Positions 35,752-46,284 of a stretch of 64,000 bases of DNA are shown piece after piece. The notes beneath the pieces are model-generated. The model saw nothing but the letters and a program-made list of their open reading frames with translations, was not told the origin of the DNA and ran no database searches. The DNA is from Mucidula mucida (Eukaryota; Basidiomycota; Agaricomycetes; Agaricales; Physalacriaceae): the NCBI GenBank assembly GCA_015501055.1, contig JADNYV010000018.1, forward strand, positions 1-64,000, written 5' to 3'. The position numbers were made by a program, and so were the translations under genes. Numbering within the stretch: the first letter of the stretch is position 1; the number at the start of each line of letters is the position of its first letter.

Positions 35752-38421
35752 ATGTCGACTACATACTGGTCCAAAGTCAAGCGTGTTGTCCAGGTTCCCC
35801 AAGACAGATTCGTGTCCGAAGGTATGATCTATGTTCGTCCTCGATGCCCTGGGCTCTCATCATCTACTGTAACACGACAGGTCACCAAGTGCGTTTCACC
35901 TCTCATTCCTCATCGCGTCGCTCATCAGTCCTTGGTCTGCTCAGTGGAGCAACCATGAGTGGGTCAAATTCACCTTCGATGCGGACAGCGGCCTAATCAG
36001 TGAAAAGTCTTGATCCCACGCCTCCAGAAGAACGCAAATGGGCCGCGTGGGTATTCGCTGCATTTTGGATGGCCCATGCCATGAATGCTTCGGCGTGGAC
36101 TGCTGGCTCTGCGGTATGGCAACCCCTAACCCTACACGGCCTCGCTTACTGATGAACTATAGACCGTCGCCTTGGGTCTCAAGTGGTGGCAAGCCTGGCT
36201 AGCGTTAAATGTTGCTCATATTATCGGCGTGAGTCGTCGGCAAACATACACTTCTCTTATCGCTCAACTTCTTGTAGACGTTCATGGTGGTGGCTAACGG
36301 AAGAATGGCGGCCCGTTACCACATCGGATTTCCTGTGTGCGCTCGTTCATCATGGGGAATGTGGGGAAGCTACATGGCCGTGACAATGAGGTTAGTTGTA
36401 TTCGATTTTCATTTTTACGACTGTTGACAAAGGTTGTAGAGCTATTGTTTGTGTATGGCTACCACAACTGGTTGCGAAAGAGAGCTAACTCTACTACTTC
36501 ATTCAGATTATCTGGAACGGCGTGAATACCTTGTAAGCCTCCCTTCAGTGAGCACTCACCTTCTAACAGAACATGCAGTTATGCTGGTATGGCTACCTTC
36601 AGCTCTGAGTTCGCCGATCGTCCTCTAAGCACATATTACTGCAGGTCGCCTTGTGGATGTATGTCTTCAATGCATATGGCCATCCTGGGCAGATGTTGAG
36701 AATATCCTACCTGAGTCGGCGGGCGTAACAACTCGCCAACTTGCTGGTTGTCAGTCAAATTTGTATTTTTCGCGCCATTCATCGCTGAGGACTTCACATC
36801 TAGTTTTCATCGCCTGGTTCATTTGTGCGTTCTCTCCGTGATGTGCGTTTATCCAACTCACAATCGCGGCCACAGTTCAATGTCTCACGGTTGTCCACCC
36901 TCGAGATCTCAAGTATTTCTACATGGTCAAATCAGTCATTGTGGTGAAGTATTCTGCAAGTAGTCTTTCTGATCCCGACTGACATCATACAAAGTTCGCA
37001 GCTATGAATGGCGTCCTGATATGGTGGATGAAGAAGAACGGCGGAGCAAGTTTCCCTTCTCAAGCCAATTCGAAGCTATCCTCTACCGAAAGAGGTTGGT
37101 TATTCATGCAGGCGTTCAATAGTGGCTTTGGAACATTGTCCTCGTTGACCGTAAACCAGGCCGACATAGCCAGGTACGCGAGGCTTCCACAAGATCAGGT
37201 TAGTCGATGAGAAATCATGAAACACTTCGTCTCACGCAATGTAATGTAGTTCTACGGCCAGGTCTTCGTTTTCCCTATCGCATCTGCGCTCCCAGGCCTC
37301 TATGGAATTTTAGTCGCTTCGGCTAGCGAGGAACTCTATGGAACTGCGGCTTGGAACCTTTGGGATGTGTGTCAAACCATGTTAGACCAATATCCCCACA
37401 ACAGAGGTGCCCGCTTTGCTATTTTCATGGCCACAGCCAGTATGGCCCTCGCCTTGATTGCGGTGAACCTTGCTACCAATGTTCGTCCTTCTTCACTTCA
37501 TACAGCGTGCCTTAATCTACGACCAGTGTCTACCCTTTGGAAGCGATGTCACAGCTATGTTTCCCAAGTACATGACCATCCGGAGGGGCCAGTTTATCTG
37601 CTGTCTTCTGGGCATGGCCATCGTTCCTTGGAAGATTCTCAAGGATGGAACGACATTTTTGGCATTCTTATCGTGAGTCGGATGAAGTCTAGCTTGTTCC
37701 AATGGTTTTCATCACTCGTCATTAGTGGATACGGCTATTGGCTTGCACCAGGCGCGGCCATTCTTCTCGTAGATTATTTGTGAGTGTTTCCAGAGCATTT
37801 TACTTCTCAGCTTTCTCATGGATTCAACACAGCTTTGTACAACGAGGCAATCTTATTATCAAGGATCTCTACACGGGATCACATAATGGCCGATACTGGT
37901 ATACCAAGGTACTTTTTCGGTTAGCTCTAGTGCGCTCCGAACCTGTCTGAACTTAAAATGTGGCGCCCAGGGATGGAATGTTCGTGCACCGGTTGTCACG
38001 GTTCTCGCGCTGATACCCTGCATGCCTGGGTGAGATTTCTCTAGACCTTGCAGTGTGAATTTGCTGAGATGATTACCAGGTTTGCAGCAAGTATAGCGCC
38101 CAATGGAGTACACATTTCCGCAGCCGCAAAACATATGAACACGTTCTCGTAAGTTTTTGAAGAACGTTTGTTATTCCCGGAATCTCCGTTTCTCATCACT
38201 ATCGTCTGTATAGGTTCCTGCTAACGTATATCATTGCGGCGTTTATGTACTTCGCTTCTTATGTTGTTTGGCCGATCAAGGGAGACATGAAGATAGATGA
38301 GCCATTCGAAGCATTGGCGGACCTACAGGATCAAGAAGAGAAGCGAGCGCTTGCGGGATCTGACGACTCAAGCTTATCTTCGGATGGGAAGAGGAAGGAA
38401 GAACTTTATGACCTTTCGTAG
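35752..38421 (+). CDS. NCS1 nucleobase/allantoin permease
   Basis: Nucleobase:cation symporter-1 family, importing purines, pyrimidines or allantoin at the plasma membrane. The start ATG at 35752 gives 'MSTTYWSKVKRVVQVPQ'. Later exons show 'PPEERKWAAWVFAAFWMAH' with 'NASAWTAGSA', 'GLKWWQAWLALNVAHI', 'VANGRMAARYHIGFPV', 'ARSSWGMWGSYMAV', 'QADIARYARLPQDQ', 'VPWKILKDGTTFLAFLSGYG' and 'LVDYFFVQRGNL'. All are conserved NCS1 positions, including the substrate-site Asn/Trp region and the 'D.ARYA' loop. There are about twelve introns, some exons only 8-25 bases (for example near 36590). The C-terminal tail is charged, ending 'KEELYDLS' at 38421. Twelve helices are expected, with no evident break. Substrate is not decided by sequence; the allantoinase genes next door favour allantoin or a purine. 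Confidence 0.87.
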
Positions 38422-38667
38422 ACTTTCTCTGTCTGTACATATAATAGAGTGCATAACGCCATGTTGGCTTTCTGCGAGTACTGGAATCTTATTCGTTCCC
38501 GGGGTAGCGCATTCGGGCCAGCATGGGAGATTCGGCGAGGAACGCACACTGATTCAATGTTCAGCGGCAGGCAGTTTCGTTCATGCTAGGGCAGCAACAA
38601 AGTGAATAGATACACGAGTAATCATTATTCATTAACACGTACTCTACGGCGATAGAATCTACTAGCC

Positions 38668-39980
38668 TTATTGGACGACTACCTTTGCCTGCGCTTTGGA
38701 GGGGTCGTAAGGAAACTTCTCTCGCCAATGCCGCGCAATTTCGTCTCGTCTCGCCACCCAAACGCCCTCCTTGGTGGAAATATACTGCATGAAGTTCTCC
38801 ACGGCTGCCAGCCGTCCCGGACGACCCACACATCGGTTGTGCAACCCGATGGACATCATCTTCGCTTGACCGAGTTGGCCTTCCTCATACAAAACATCGA
38901 AGGTATCGACCTATAGGAACTAGCGTAAGTTGATAGTTAACGTACGACTCAATTGAACTTGCGAGGTGTTTGTAGAAGTCTTCGCCGGAGGACCATCCAG
39001 ACCCTGCGACTACGAAACGGAAATCATTGCAGTCGCTAGAGCGAAATCAGATCGTGAGTAAATGCACAAAAACGGTAGACAGAATGTATTCACAGTGTGT
39101 ACGGAATAATGAGCATTCCCTCATCGGGTTCACCTTCTGATGCGAGCGGACTCTCGAGCCAATACTATCGAGGCATCAGTCAAAGCAAGTCGTAACAAGC
39201 CATACATACCGGGAGATCATCTCCATAGCTATCAGAGCTATACAGAAACTCTAATCCTCTTTCCTTCGCCGCACGGCAATACAATCTCTGGCTCGCGTTA
39301 CTGCGGCGCCCAATCATCCATCCTCTGGGAATAGACGTGTCGCCAGTGTATTTCTGCAGCCGATCAATAGCCTGATGCATGTGTTTCTCCTCCTCCGCGG
39401 GCGAGACGTTCATGAAGTTAATCCAGCGGTTGCCGTGGCAGGCAATCTCGAAGCCCTGTTCGACGAGCATTGGGCCGAGGTACGGCGCGCGCTCCAATGC
39501 AGCCGCGACAGTGTACATGGTGCATGTCATGTTGTATCTACCAAGTTGATGTGAGCGTGAGTCGAGTTAGAGCGTGTCAAAGCGATCACTTCTTGAATAG
39601 ACGCATCAGCCGGGGAAGGCCAGCGCGAGGACCGTATTCAAACTGGGACTCTGTCATATGGTCCCGCCCACCGATGACTGAGGGCTTGGAGAGGTGCTCA
39701 ATGATGAATGTTTCTACGAGATGTGTCACTATCCGAGCAAGTTTGCACAAATGAAGAGGCGAACCAGAACCGCTGTCTCCTTCCAGGATATTGCGCTCCC
39801 CGCCTTCCTCCCAGTTGATAACCTGAGAATCGTCAACCTCGGGCTTGGTCACTCGGACACTATACGTACAAAAGAAATCGCAATCTTCGCGCCATTTGGC
39901 CACTGAGGATCAGGCTGCTCCATCCCATACCCAACCATGGGCCGGTCGGGGAGATATTCTGCATGGCGGTCGAGAGGCAT
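38668..39980 (-). CDS. PuuE-type allantoinase (NodB-fold), intact copy
   Basis: Metal-independent allantoinase of the polysaccharide-deacetylase fold (PuuE), converting allantoin to allantoate. The start at 39980 gives 'MPLDRHAEYLPDRPMVGYGM', then 'WPNGAKIAISF', 'NWEEGGERNILEGDS', 'ESQFEYGPRAGLPRLMRLF' across introns, 'GFEIACHGNRWINF', 'TGDTSIPRGWMIGRRSN', 'YSSDSYGDDLPVW', 'IPYTLDCND', 'GLHNRCVGRPGRLAAVENF' and 'VWVARRDEIARHWREKFPY'. These are the conserved blocks in order. About six short introns give roughly 310 residues, the family length. It is divergent from a paralogue 240 bases away and adjacent to the NCS1 permease. An alternative substrate for this fold cannot be excluded. No break was found. 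Confidence 0.83.
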
Positions 39981-40220
39981 AGTATTTGGAAAGAGGAGGA
40001 GGAGGGGGTAATAATCAAGGGTGTGAGATTGCTACCTTTCTCAAATCCGTAACGAGATCCATCTCGGAAGAGCTAAAGCTGTTAAAAGGCTTTGGAATAA
40101 TCGGACGCCTGGCATGAGCGATGCCTGCCGGCTAAACGCCAAATACGCGAAGCCTGCCGCATATTTTGCCGGTGGTCCGCGACGATAGGACCTCGCTCCC
40201 CTCCTGGATCCCGTTATGAG
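39981..40220. promoter_or_regulatory. Shared promoter of the two allantoinase genes
   Basis: 240 bases between the two divergent paralogues. Three TGCCG/TGCCGG words occur within 47 bases (40126-40130, 40155-40159, 40167-40172), two of them as 'CCTGCCG'. The spacing could suit binding of a Zn2Cys6-type regulator to CGGCA half-sites. This is inference. Confidence 0.4.
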
Positions 40221-41524
40221 ATGGTAGTAATGCCTACGGAAATCAGCGTCGCCGCTTTCCCCTCATTTCTCATGCCTTCCACCTTGGACTGCCCTCCTTT
40301 TCTTCCTGACCGCGATTTCGTGGGATACGGATGGGACACTCCCAAAGATTGCTGGCCCAACGGCGCCAAGATCGCTGTCAGCTTCGTCATCAACTTTGAA
40401 GAGTAAGTAAGACCTCGTCGCTTCGACTCCATTGATCCTTGAGCAGAGGAGGAGAAAGCACCCTTGCTAATGGCGATGAGTACTCGGAAAGCTACTTGCA
40501 CGAGGCCTTTCACAAGGAACCCTTGAAAGGGAGACGCGACCAGCAACTAGAGACAATGGTGAGCGTGTCTCTTCCGCCGCAAAGAAGACGGTTCTGACCA
40601 TTCCCTTCCAGTTCGAATACGGCATCCGCCAAGGACTGCCTCGAATCTTACGCCTGTTCGACAAACACGGCTACAAATTCACAACGTACGCAGTCGCTAG
40701 GGCATAGAAGTTGCACCTCAATACGGGAAACTCCTACCTGAGCTCGGCCACGAGATAGCCTGCCACGGCAACCGCTGGCGCTCTTACTTTGACGCAACGC
40801 CTGAAGAAGAGGCCGCACACGTCGCCGAAGGCATCGACCGACTGCAGAGTTGACAGGCGACAAGAATGTACCTGCCGGATGGTATCTGGGCCGAGGAAGC
40901 AACCAGAGTACCAGAATCATCGCGCGCGAGCATCATAAACGCGGCCTGCCCTGCTCTATAGCTCCGATAGCTATGCTGATGACCTTCCGGTCCGTGCAAG
41001 GCTCTGTCTTTCCACCGAGGTGCTCTAACCGAACGCGTTTAGTTCTGGGTCGAGAGCCCGCTGGCGTCCGAGAATATCAAGGACGAGGGGCTTTTGATGG
41101 TCCCATATAGTTTAGACTGCAACGACCACCGTTTCCTCTGCAAGGGCTCGGGCTGGTCGTCATCCGATGACTTCCTGTGGCATATGAAAGAGACCTTCGA
41201 TTATCTTTATCAAGAAGGTGTCGAGGGTCGCCCCAAGATGATGACCATCGGGTATGTTGATAGTGCTATTCCAGGTGTCTCCCCTGACGCTAACGAATGA
41301 CAGACTTCACAATCGCATCATTGGCAGACCCGGTCGATTCCGCTGCCTTCAGAAGTGAGCACACGTCCCACAAATGATGTTGATGGTCCCTCACGCACGT
41401 TCCTCTTAGGTTCATGGAATACATCTCTCAGAAGCCGGACGTGTGGGTTGCTCGAAGGGACGAGATTGCAAAGCACTGGCGTGAGAAGTTTCCATATACA
41501 GGCCCCCTTCACAAGAACGTGTAA
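40221..41524 (+). pseudogene. PuuE-type allantoinase, second copy, frame-broken
   Basis: Paralogue of the gene at 38668-39980, starting ATG 40221 (or 40230) with 'RDFVGYGWDTP', 'WPNGAKIAVSFVINFEEGGE' and 'FEYGIRQGLPRILRLF'. Three one-base losses interrupt it. The first is after 'TTYAVAR' near 40704 (TAG at 40705-40707). The second is before 'TGDKNVPAGW' near 40851. The third is before 'LYSSDSYADDLP' near 40955. Each loss lies at or next to a run of identical bases. Outside these points the protein is fully conserved, including 'ELGHEIACHGNRW', 'VPYSLDCNDHRF', 'RPGRF' and 'DVWVARRDEIAKHWREKFPY', with good introns (about 40995-41041, 41249-41302 and 41355-41409) to TAA at 41522-41524. Such conservation argues that the gene is, or very recently was, functional. 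The breaks may be sequencing errors. Confidence 0.75.
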
Positions 41525-41707
41525 CCAAGGCCATTTCTGTAACAACTTCACCAACGAGACTCTTCGGCAGCTTTACTTGAATGTGTCGAAACGAAGCATG
41601 GCGTAATGAACAATATAGAAAGGTTAAAAGGCTAAATCACGAAGACTTCGTCCTGTGAACTGATCAGCAACGGGCTTCCTAACACCGGAGATTGTCGACG
41701 TACCCGT

Positions 41708-42570
41708 CTACGCCGTAGCTGTAGAGCCGGTATATGCGTGGATCGTCTCATCCGCACATCCTGCTGGCGTTTGGTACGCATAGGCACCCAAATTGACATA
41801 CAGGTCGAGGTTTCCATCCGCATCAGGGCAAACAAGCCATGCCTTGAAGTTAGACGTTAGTTGAATACGGAAGGATGAGAACGAATTACCAACATTATTC
41901 TGAGGTCGAGTAATATTCGGAGAACTCCATTCTACGGTATCCCACTAAACACAAAGTGCCAGATGTGGAAGGCGACGCGGACCAAGAAACTGCGAGTTTC
42001 TTTACAGTAGAGTCTGCAGGGCCTCAACGACGGCGTACAGTGGCGTTCCATTCGCGTTCTGAATAAGCTGACCCCCAGTAATCTGGAACTGAGCAGCCTC
42101 ACTAGGTTCCCCGAGGACGGCTTGGGAGGCAGTGAACTCGACTTCTGACCGAAGATATTTGTGGAAATTGGGGTCTTCCTGCCAATCATGCGCATGGTGA
42201 GCAGAAGGATATCATGCCCGAAAGCTTCAGAAACGCACCACAGCACGAATGAAGGAATATCCGGGCTGAAGCGTCGTCGAGCCTCCAGAAGCGGTTGTAG
42301 TAGCCGTACCACTCTGTGAGCGGTGCTCGTGGGCGCCGCCGTGGCAGTTCCTGGAAGACACTGGGAGTACCATTCGTTTGAGTACGTGCACGTATATCCG
42401 GACGCGCATGTTGTAGCACCGGTCCACCCCGTCCCCCACACTGCAACGTTGAGTAAAGTGTGAGAGCTGCGAGTGCTATTACATACCTGTCCGTAAGCCG
42501 GCGCCGTCTGGCAGAGGACTCCAGACACCAAAGCGAAGAGGGAAATAGACAATAATGTTACTCGGTCCAT
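41708..42570 (-). pseudogene. Secreted CBM1 cellulose-binding protein, frame-broken
   Basis: Secreted protein. '[20 protein letters not shown]' is a signal peptide, followed by 'TAPAYGQ', then after an intron a family-1 cellulose-binding module: '[20 protein letters not shown]' and 'WYSQCLPG'. A Ser/Thr linker leads to a second, beta-rich domain with 'YLRSEVEF', '[19 protein letters not shown]', 'WSSPNITRPQNN', 'AWLVCPDADGNLDLYVNLGA' and C-terminal 'CADETIHAYTGSTATA' (TAG at 41708). I know this second domain only from fungal CBM1 proteins of unknown activity. The frame shifts at least four times: near 42433 (a five-G run where six fit), 42325, 42018 and 41945. The first three are one-base losses; the last could be two losses or one gain. 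As in the neighbouring gene, conservation around the breaks is high. Confidence 0.7.
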
Positions 42571-42989
42571 GTCGAGTAGTAACGATAGTTGATCTGGGAG
42601 ACGTTCTTTGTCTTAATTATAAGACCTCTTGGCATCCCGAGCATATGCCCTTTCCTCGGACAAGCAGCCATTGCACTATTCGCGGTACAACGTCGGCAAG
42701 TTATGAAACAGATGATGTATCAACGCAGTAAGGATGATGGAAATACTATGGCTGATCGCGTGTGCATTTCATAAAGGTCATTCGCATTGCGAGGCAATGT
42801 ATCTACCGAGCCATGTCACAGAAGCGAGAATGTGAATTCATGAGACCTGTCCTTTTCGTTAGCCACGGACAACCAGGCAACAAAGCTAACAGCGAGCACG
42901 TATTGACAATCCTGCGTTGGAAGAAGCGTGATGTAGATTCTTCGTTGGAGTTCGGAACGAAGCAAGTCTTCAAATACAGTTCTGATTTG
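42571..42989. other. Intergenic region
   Basis: Upstream flank of the CBM1 gene and 3' flank of the minus-strand membrane protein gene. A long plus-strand frame that begins here is discussed among the rejected items. No other feature seen. Confidence 0.4.
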
Positions 42990-43849
42990 CTACAGGTGAA
43001 CGTCACAGTAAATTCTCACAATCAATCCTCGACTTTCAGCCGTTCTCTGGGTCCTGTGATGGATCCTGCTTTGCATTACGTGTTCGTCAACCAATACCAT
43101 GGACCCTTCCGAGCGAGGGGAAGCATTAGTATTATCCTCGGTCTTTGGTGCGGCTTTGAAGCCCAGGCCGCTGCCGACAAAGGTTTTAGTTTCATCGACC
43201 CACTGAGCCGCACCGGCACGTCCACCAGCGCGAGTCAAGAGATGAGACGAAGAACGGTGTACGACCAGAACAGAGCGGCGGTAGGGAAGATAGAGATGCA
43301 CAGATTGGTGAGAGCACGAGCAGGAGGAGACAGGCTGTATGGATCGTCAGTACTTGACAGTATTTGCGCGACTAGAGAAGACATACAGGCCATGAAAAGA
43401 AAGCCGGCAGAAGCCAGAAGAGCCGAACTGAGGGCGAGAAACACAAACGAAAGTGTTACAAGGACTGAAACGAATCTTGGCGTGTGTGAGGACCATCATT
43501 TCGTGAAGGAAGCTGGAGCGCGTACAGGAATAATAATATCGGAAAGATACTGAGGACAGAGAAGAAGCAAAAGAAAACCTGCGCGAATGAATGTCAAAAC
43601 AGGGATGGGCGTATGGTTTGAGGTACAAACAAAGGGTATAGGATGTTCTTGAAGCAATTCCTTTGCTGTTTTTATGGCAGGGCGCGCGTATCCATGTTCC
43701 AATCTGCAGCATTTGGTGATTGGGTGCTGAGAGAAACATCGAGGAATCTTACCGGTCAGCGTATGAGTGAACAACATAGGCGCTACGATCAAAATAGGAC
43801 GCAAGGTCATCGCGGTCCCGAGGCCCCGACTCCGTTAACGTCGACATTG
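42990..43849 (-). CDS. Small predicted membrane protein
   Basis: I do not recognise the family. From ATG at 43849 the first exon gives 'MSTLTESGPRDRDDLASYF' and 'SYADR', joined over a 46-base intron to 'LEHGYARPAIKTAKELLQEHP'. After another intron come hydrophobic segments ('LSFVFLALSSALLASAGFLF' and 'ALTNLCISIFPTAALFWS'), then a hydrophilic tail with 'WVDETKTFVGSGLGFKAAP' and 'SEGSMVLVDEH'. A helical cytosolic segment followed by closely spaced hydrophobic helices could fit a hairpin membrane protein such as those of lipid droplets, but that is speculative. The junction before 'WVDETK' is either a 50-base intron with a weak donor or another one-base loss. Codon use (C/T-ending) favours this strand over the opposite long frame. 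Confidence 0.45.
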
Positions 43850-44488
43850 GCTAGCACTTTGAGAAGTATAGAGGTGAGCGTGTTCAGTATGAAGGAACAA
43901 TAAGTTCAGCCGCAGTAAATAGCGAGAGAGTGAGGGTCGTGAAGCTGGTCGTCAGACACAGACATTATGATGCGGTGTGTGCCTTCCCCATATTTGGCAT
44001 CACTTGCCGCATCTAACAAGACCAGAACAGGAGGCTTTCCATTCAATATAATATTCAAAATTCAATGTTCAAGTGGTCATTGTCACGGAAATATCTGGAT
44101 GATGCTGTACTTCTAGCTATTGGGACGCGATGTGGTCGACTACAATTCTGACAGCTCGAGTACCCTTTTCGATTCCGGCGAACATTTCCACACCTCCACT
44201 GCACCTGATATTAAGCTAAGGATGGATCTGCGTGTCTCTCACGTCTCGCTAATGAATCCTGAAAAAGAAGCGCATCATTTGCACAAGAGGCATCATGGTA
44301 CGCCACACCATATCAATATATGGTTCCTGGATAGACTGTCTAAAGTGTGAAAACAAATAGTTGACAACATCGTCCATGATGGAGTTATTTGCCCGCTAGC
44401 CACAGAACCGCATATTTCGTGATCCGGTTTTCGCAGAAGAGCGCCACACAAGACAAAGCATCAGAACAATTCGCATTCTGCATCATCA
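43850..44488. other. Intergenic region
   Basis: About 640 bases between two minus-strand genes. Only short frames (44120-44350) without motifs. Presumed 3' flank of the METTL16-like gene and promoter of the membrane protein gene. Confidence 0.45.
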
Positions 44489-46284
44489 TCACTGTCGAGC
44501 TAGGGCTTTTCGACTCACATGGCTGCAGAAGCTATCGAACATCCCGCGGTCTTCTCCGCGTACCCACTGATACACAATCTCCTCGTCGCGCTCCACCATG
44601 ACAGAACAGACTAGTACGACTTCAACTCCCTCGGACCGAACTTCTTGACGCATCCGGTTCCGTCGAGCACTCCTCGACCACGTATCCCCTTTCGCCTTGA
44701 TCAAAGTCAAGCCATCGTTGCGCGAGATCTCTATACCCTCAATGCTCGCCAGAATTGTCGAGATGTTGACCACCTTGGGTATGGGCTGGCGTACGGTATT
44801 ATGCAGGGGCATTAGACTGCGAAGGGCCGGATTTGTTATGCGCGAGATCGACTAGGAGAAGAGACGTTACTCCCCGAGAGGAATAGGATTAGAATAGAGA
44901 ACATACGTCGGGGAGTCTCTCCTTTGTGAATGACCAGCCAATAGCCCATCTCCGAGTCTGGCCTTGCACAAATTCTGTCATGGCGTAATTGGTAATCTAA
45001 TCAATGGTTAGAAGTCAACGACGTAGTAGTAGATAACGCTCCGGTACTGACATCTAATTCTTTTAGAACACCGACAATCTGCGTCAGAGAAGCCATCATG
45101 CCGAGCATAGACGTGTACCAGCTACGAATCAGACTAAGCTCAACGATGCAGAGGTCATAGAAGCTCACCGGCACCACAGCTTAGCCTGAGCACTTTCTCT
45201 AACCATTTGTATGACAAACCCAGCCTCTCCGCCGCGGGTTATCATTTCAACGGGGGCACCTGTACAAACCTAAAAACTCAAAAGAGAGGCTGGATTGGAC
45301 GTTTCCAGGGACTAACCGCGTATGGTTTAAGCGTCTTTCCATCGGCAGCGCGCTCTACTTCCTCCATACTACTGTAGAACGGAGGATTACACATTGTGAA
45401 ATCAAATCTGAGAGAGGGCAACCTCGTGAGTTCCATTTCGCGTAGCAAGGAAGTGACGTACTGCTCGTCAACGCAAACATCTAACGGAAGAATAGTGTCC
45501 GCTGCATTAGCTTGTACTACACGAATCCTGTGGTCCAACTGATTCTGCAAGATATTGTCGCGAGCGTACTGAAGCGACTGCTCATCTAGTTCTAGGGTGT
45601 CGTGATGTAAATTTCAACATAACCGCACGGGCGTTATGTCTAGCTCACCTGTGGCCAAGAAAGTCCAGGACGAATCGAGTTTACAGCCTAACAGCGGGTA
45701 TATGGAGGACGCGCCCGTTCCGCTTAAGTATAGTTAATGAGACTTTCCCTTTGAAAGCTTTGCGTCCTCACATATCGATCCCGCGAAGGACAGTCGGTTG
45801 AGAAGGACCAGGTTGAGCATGCAAGATGTCTTGTATCCAGAGAATGTAGTTCAGCCTTTACGTATGTAGTAAGACGAGTATTCTAGAGCTAGAACAAATA
45901 GGTTTTAACCTGTTAGGCACCTTTAAAGAGTCTACATATTGACACAGTCCAAAAAAAAGCACGCTTACCGGAGGACAGAGGCGATCGTCGGGTAGGGTGA
46001 CTTTTAGACCAAAATCACGATGAAGGAGGGCCTGGGTCAGGCATCTAACCGTTGCAAGACAGTTAATTAAGTAGTGGGACGTGCAGTTACCTTTGTGATG
46101 CTTCGTTCTTAAAGTCGATCGTTTTGCGTGAACCTGGAGAAGCCCCAGATAACAAGCTGGTTATTTTTTGTCAGATCAGGATTTTAGGGAGGTAAATGAG
46201 CATGTACTGCGTGTATAGAGGCGGATAAGCTTTAGCCAGCTCCTCAAAGTCTGGCAAGACTTTGTAAATGTTACGGTCGTGCAT
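44489..46284 (-). CDS. METTL16-like RNA m6A methyltransferase
   Basis: Methyltransferase-10-domain protein (METTL16 family) that N6-methylates adenosine in U6 snRNA; S-adenosylmethionine is the donor. The start at 46284 gives 'MHDRNIYKVLPDFEELAKAYPPLY', the N-terminal RNA-binding signature. 'SRKTIDFKNEASQR' and 'LTQALLHRDFGLKVTLPDDRL' follow, then the SAM-binding 'LRGIDIGTGASSIYPLLG'. The catalytic motif is 'FDFTMCNPPFYSS' (NPPF). 'GAPVEMITRGGEAGFVIQMV', 'WYTSMLGMMASL' and 'ITNYAMTEFVQGQTRRWAIGWSF' complete the family pattern. About nine exons give roughly 430 residues, ending 'SRKALARQ' at 44489. The vertebrate-specific C-terminal regions are absent, as expected for fungi. No break. Confidence 0.9.

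Noticed and set aside
42762..43553. 263-codon unspliced plus-strand frame
   Set aside because: Its codon use is rich in AGA and GAA, as expected for the complement of a C/T-ending fungal gene. The minus strand offers a spliced membrane protein with better character. Not fully excluded.
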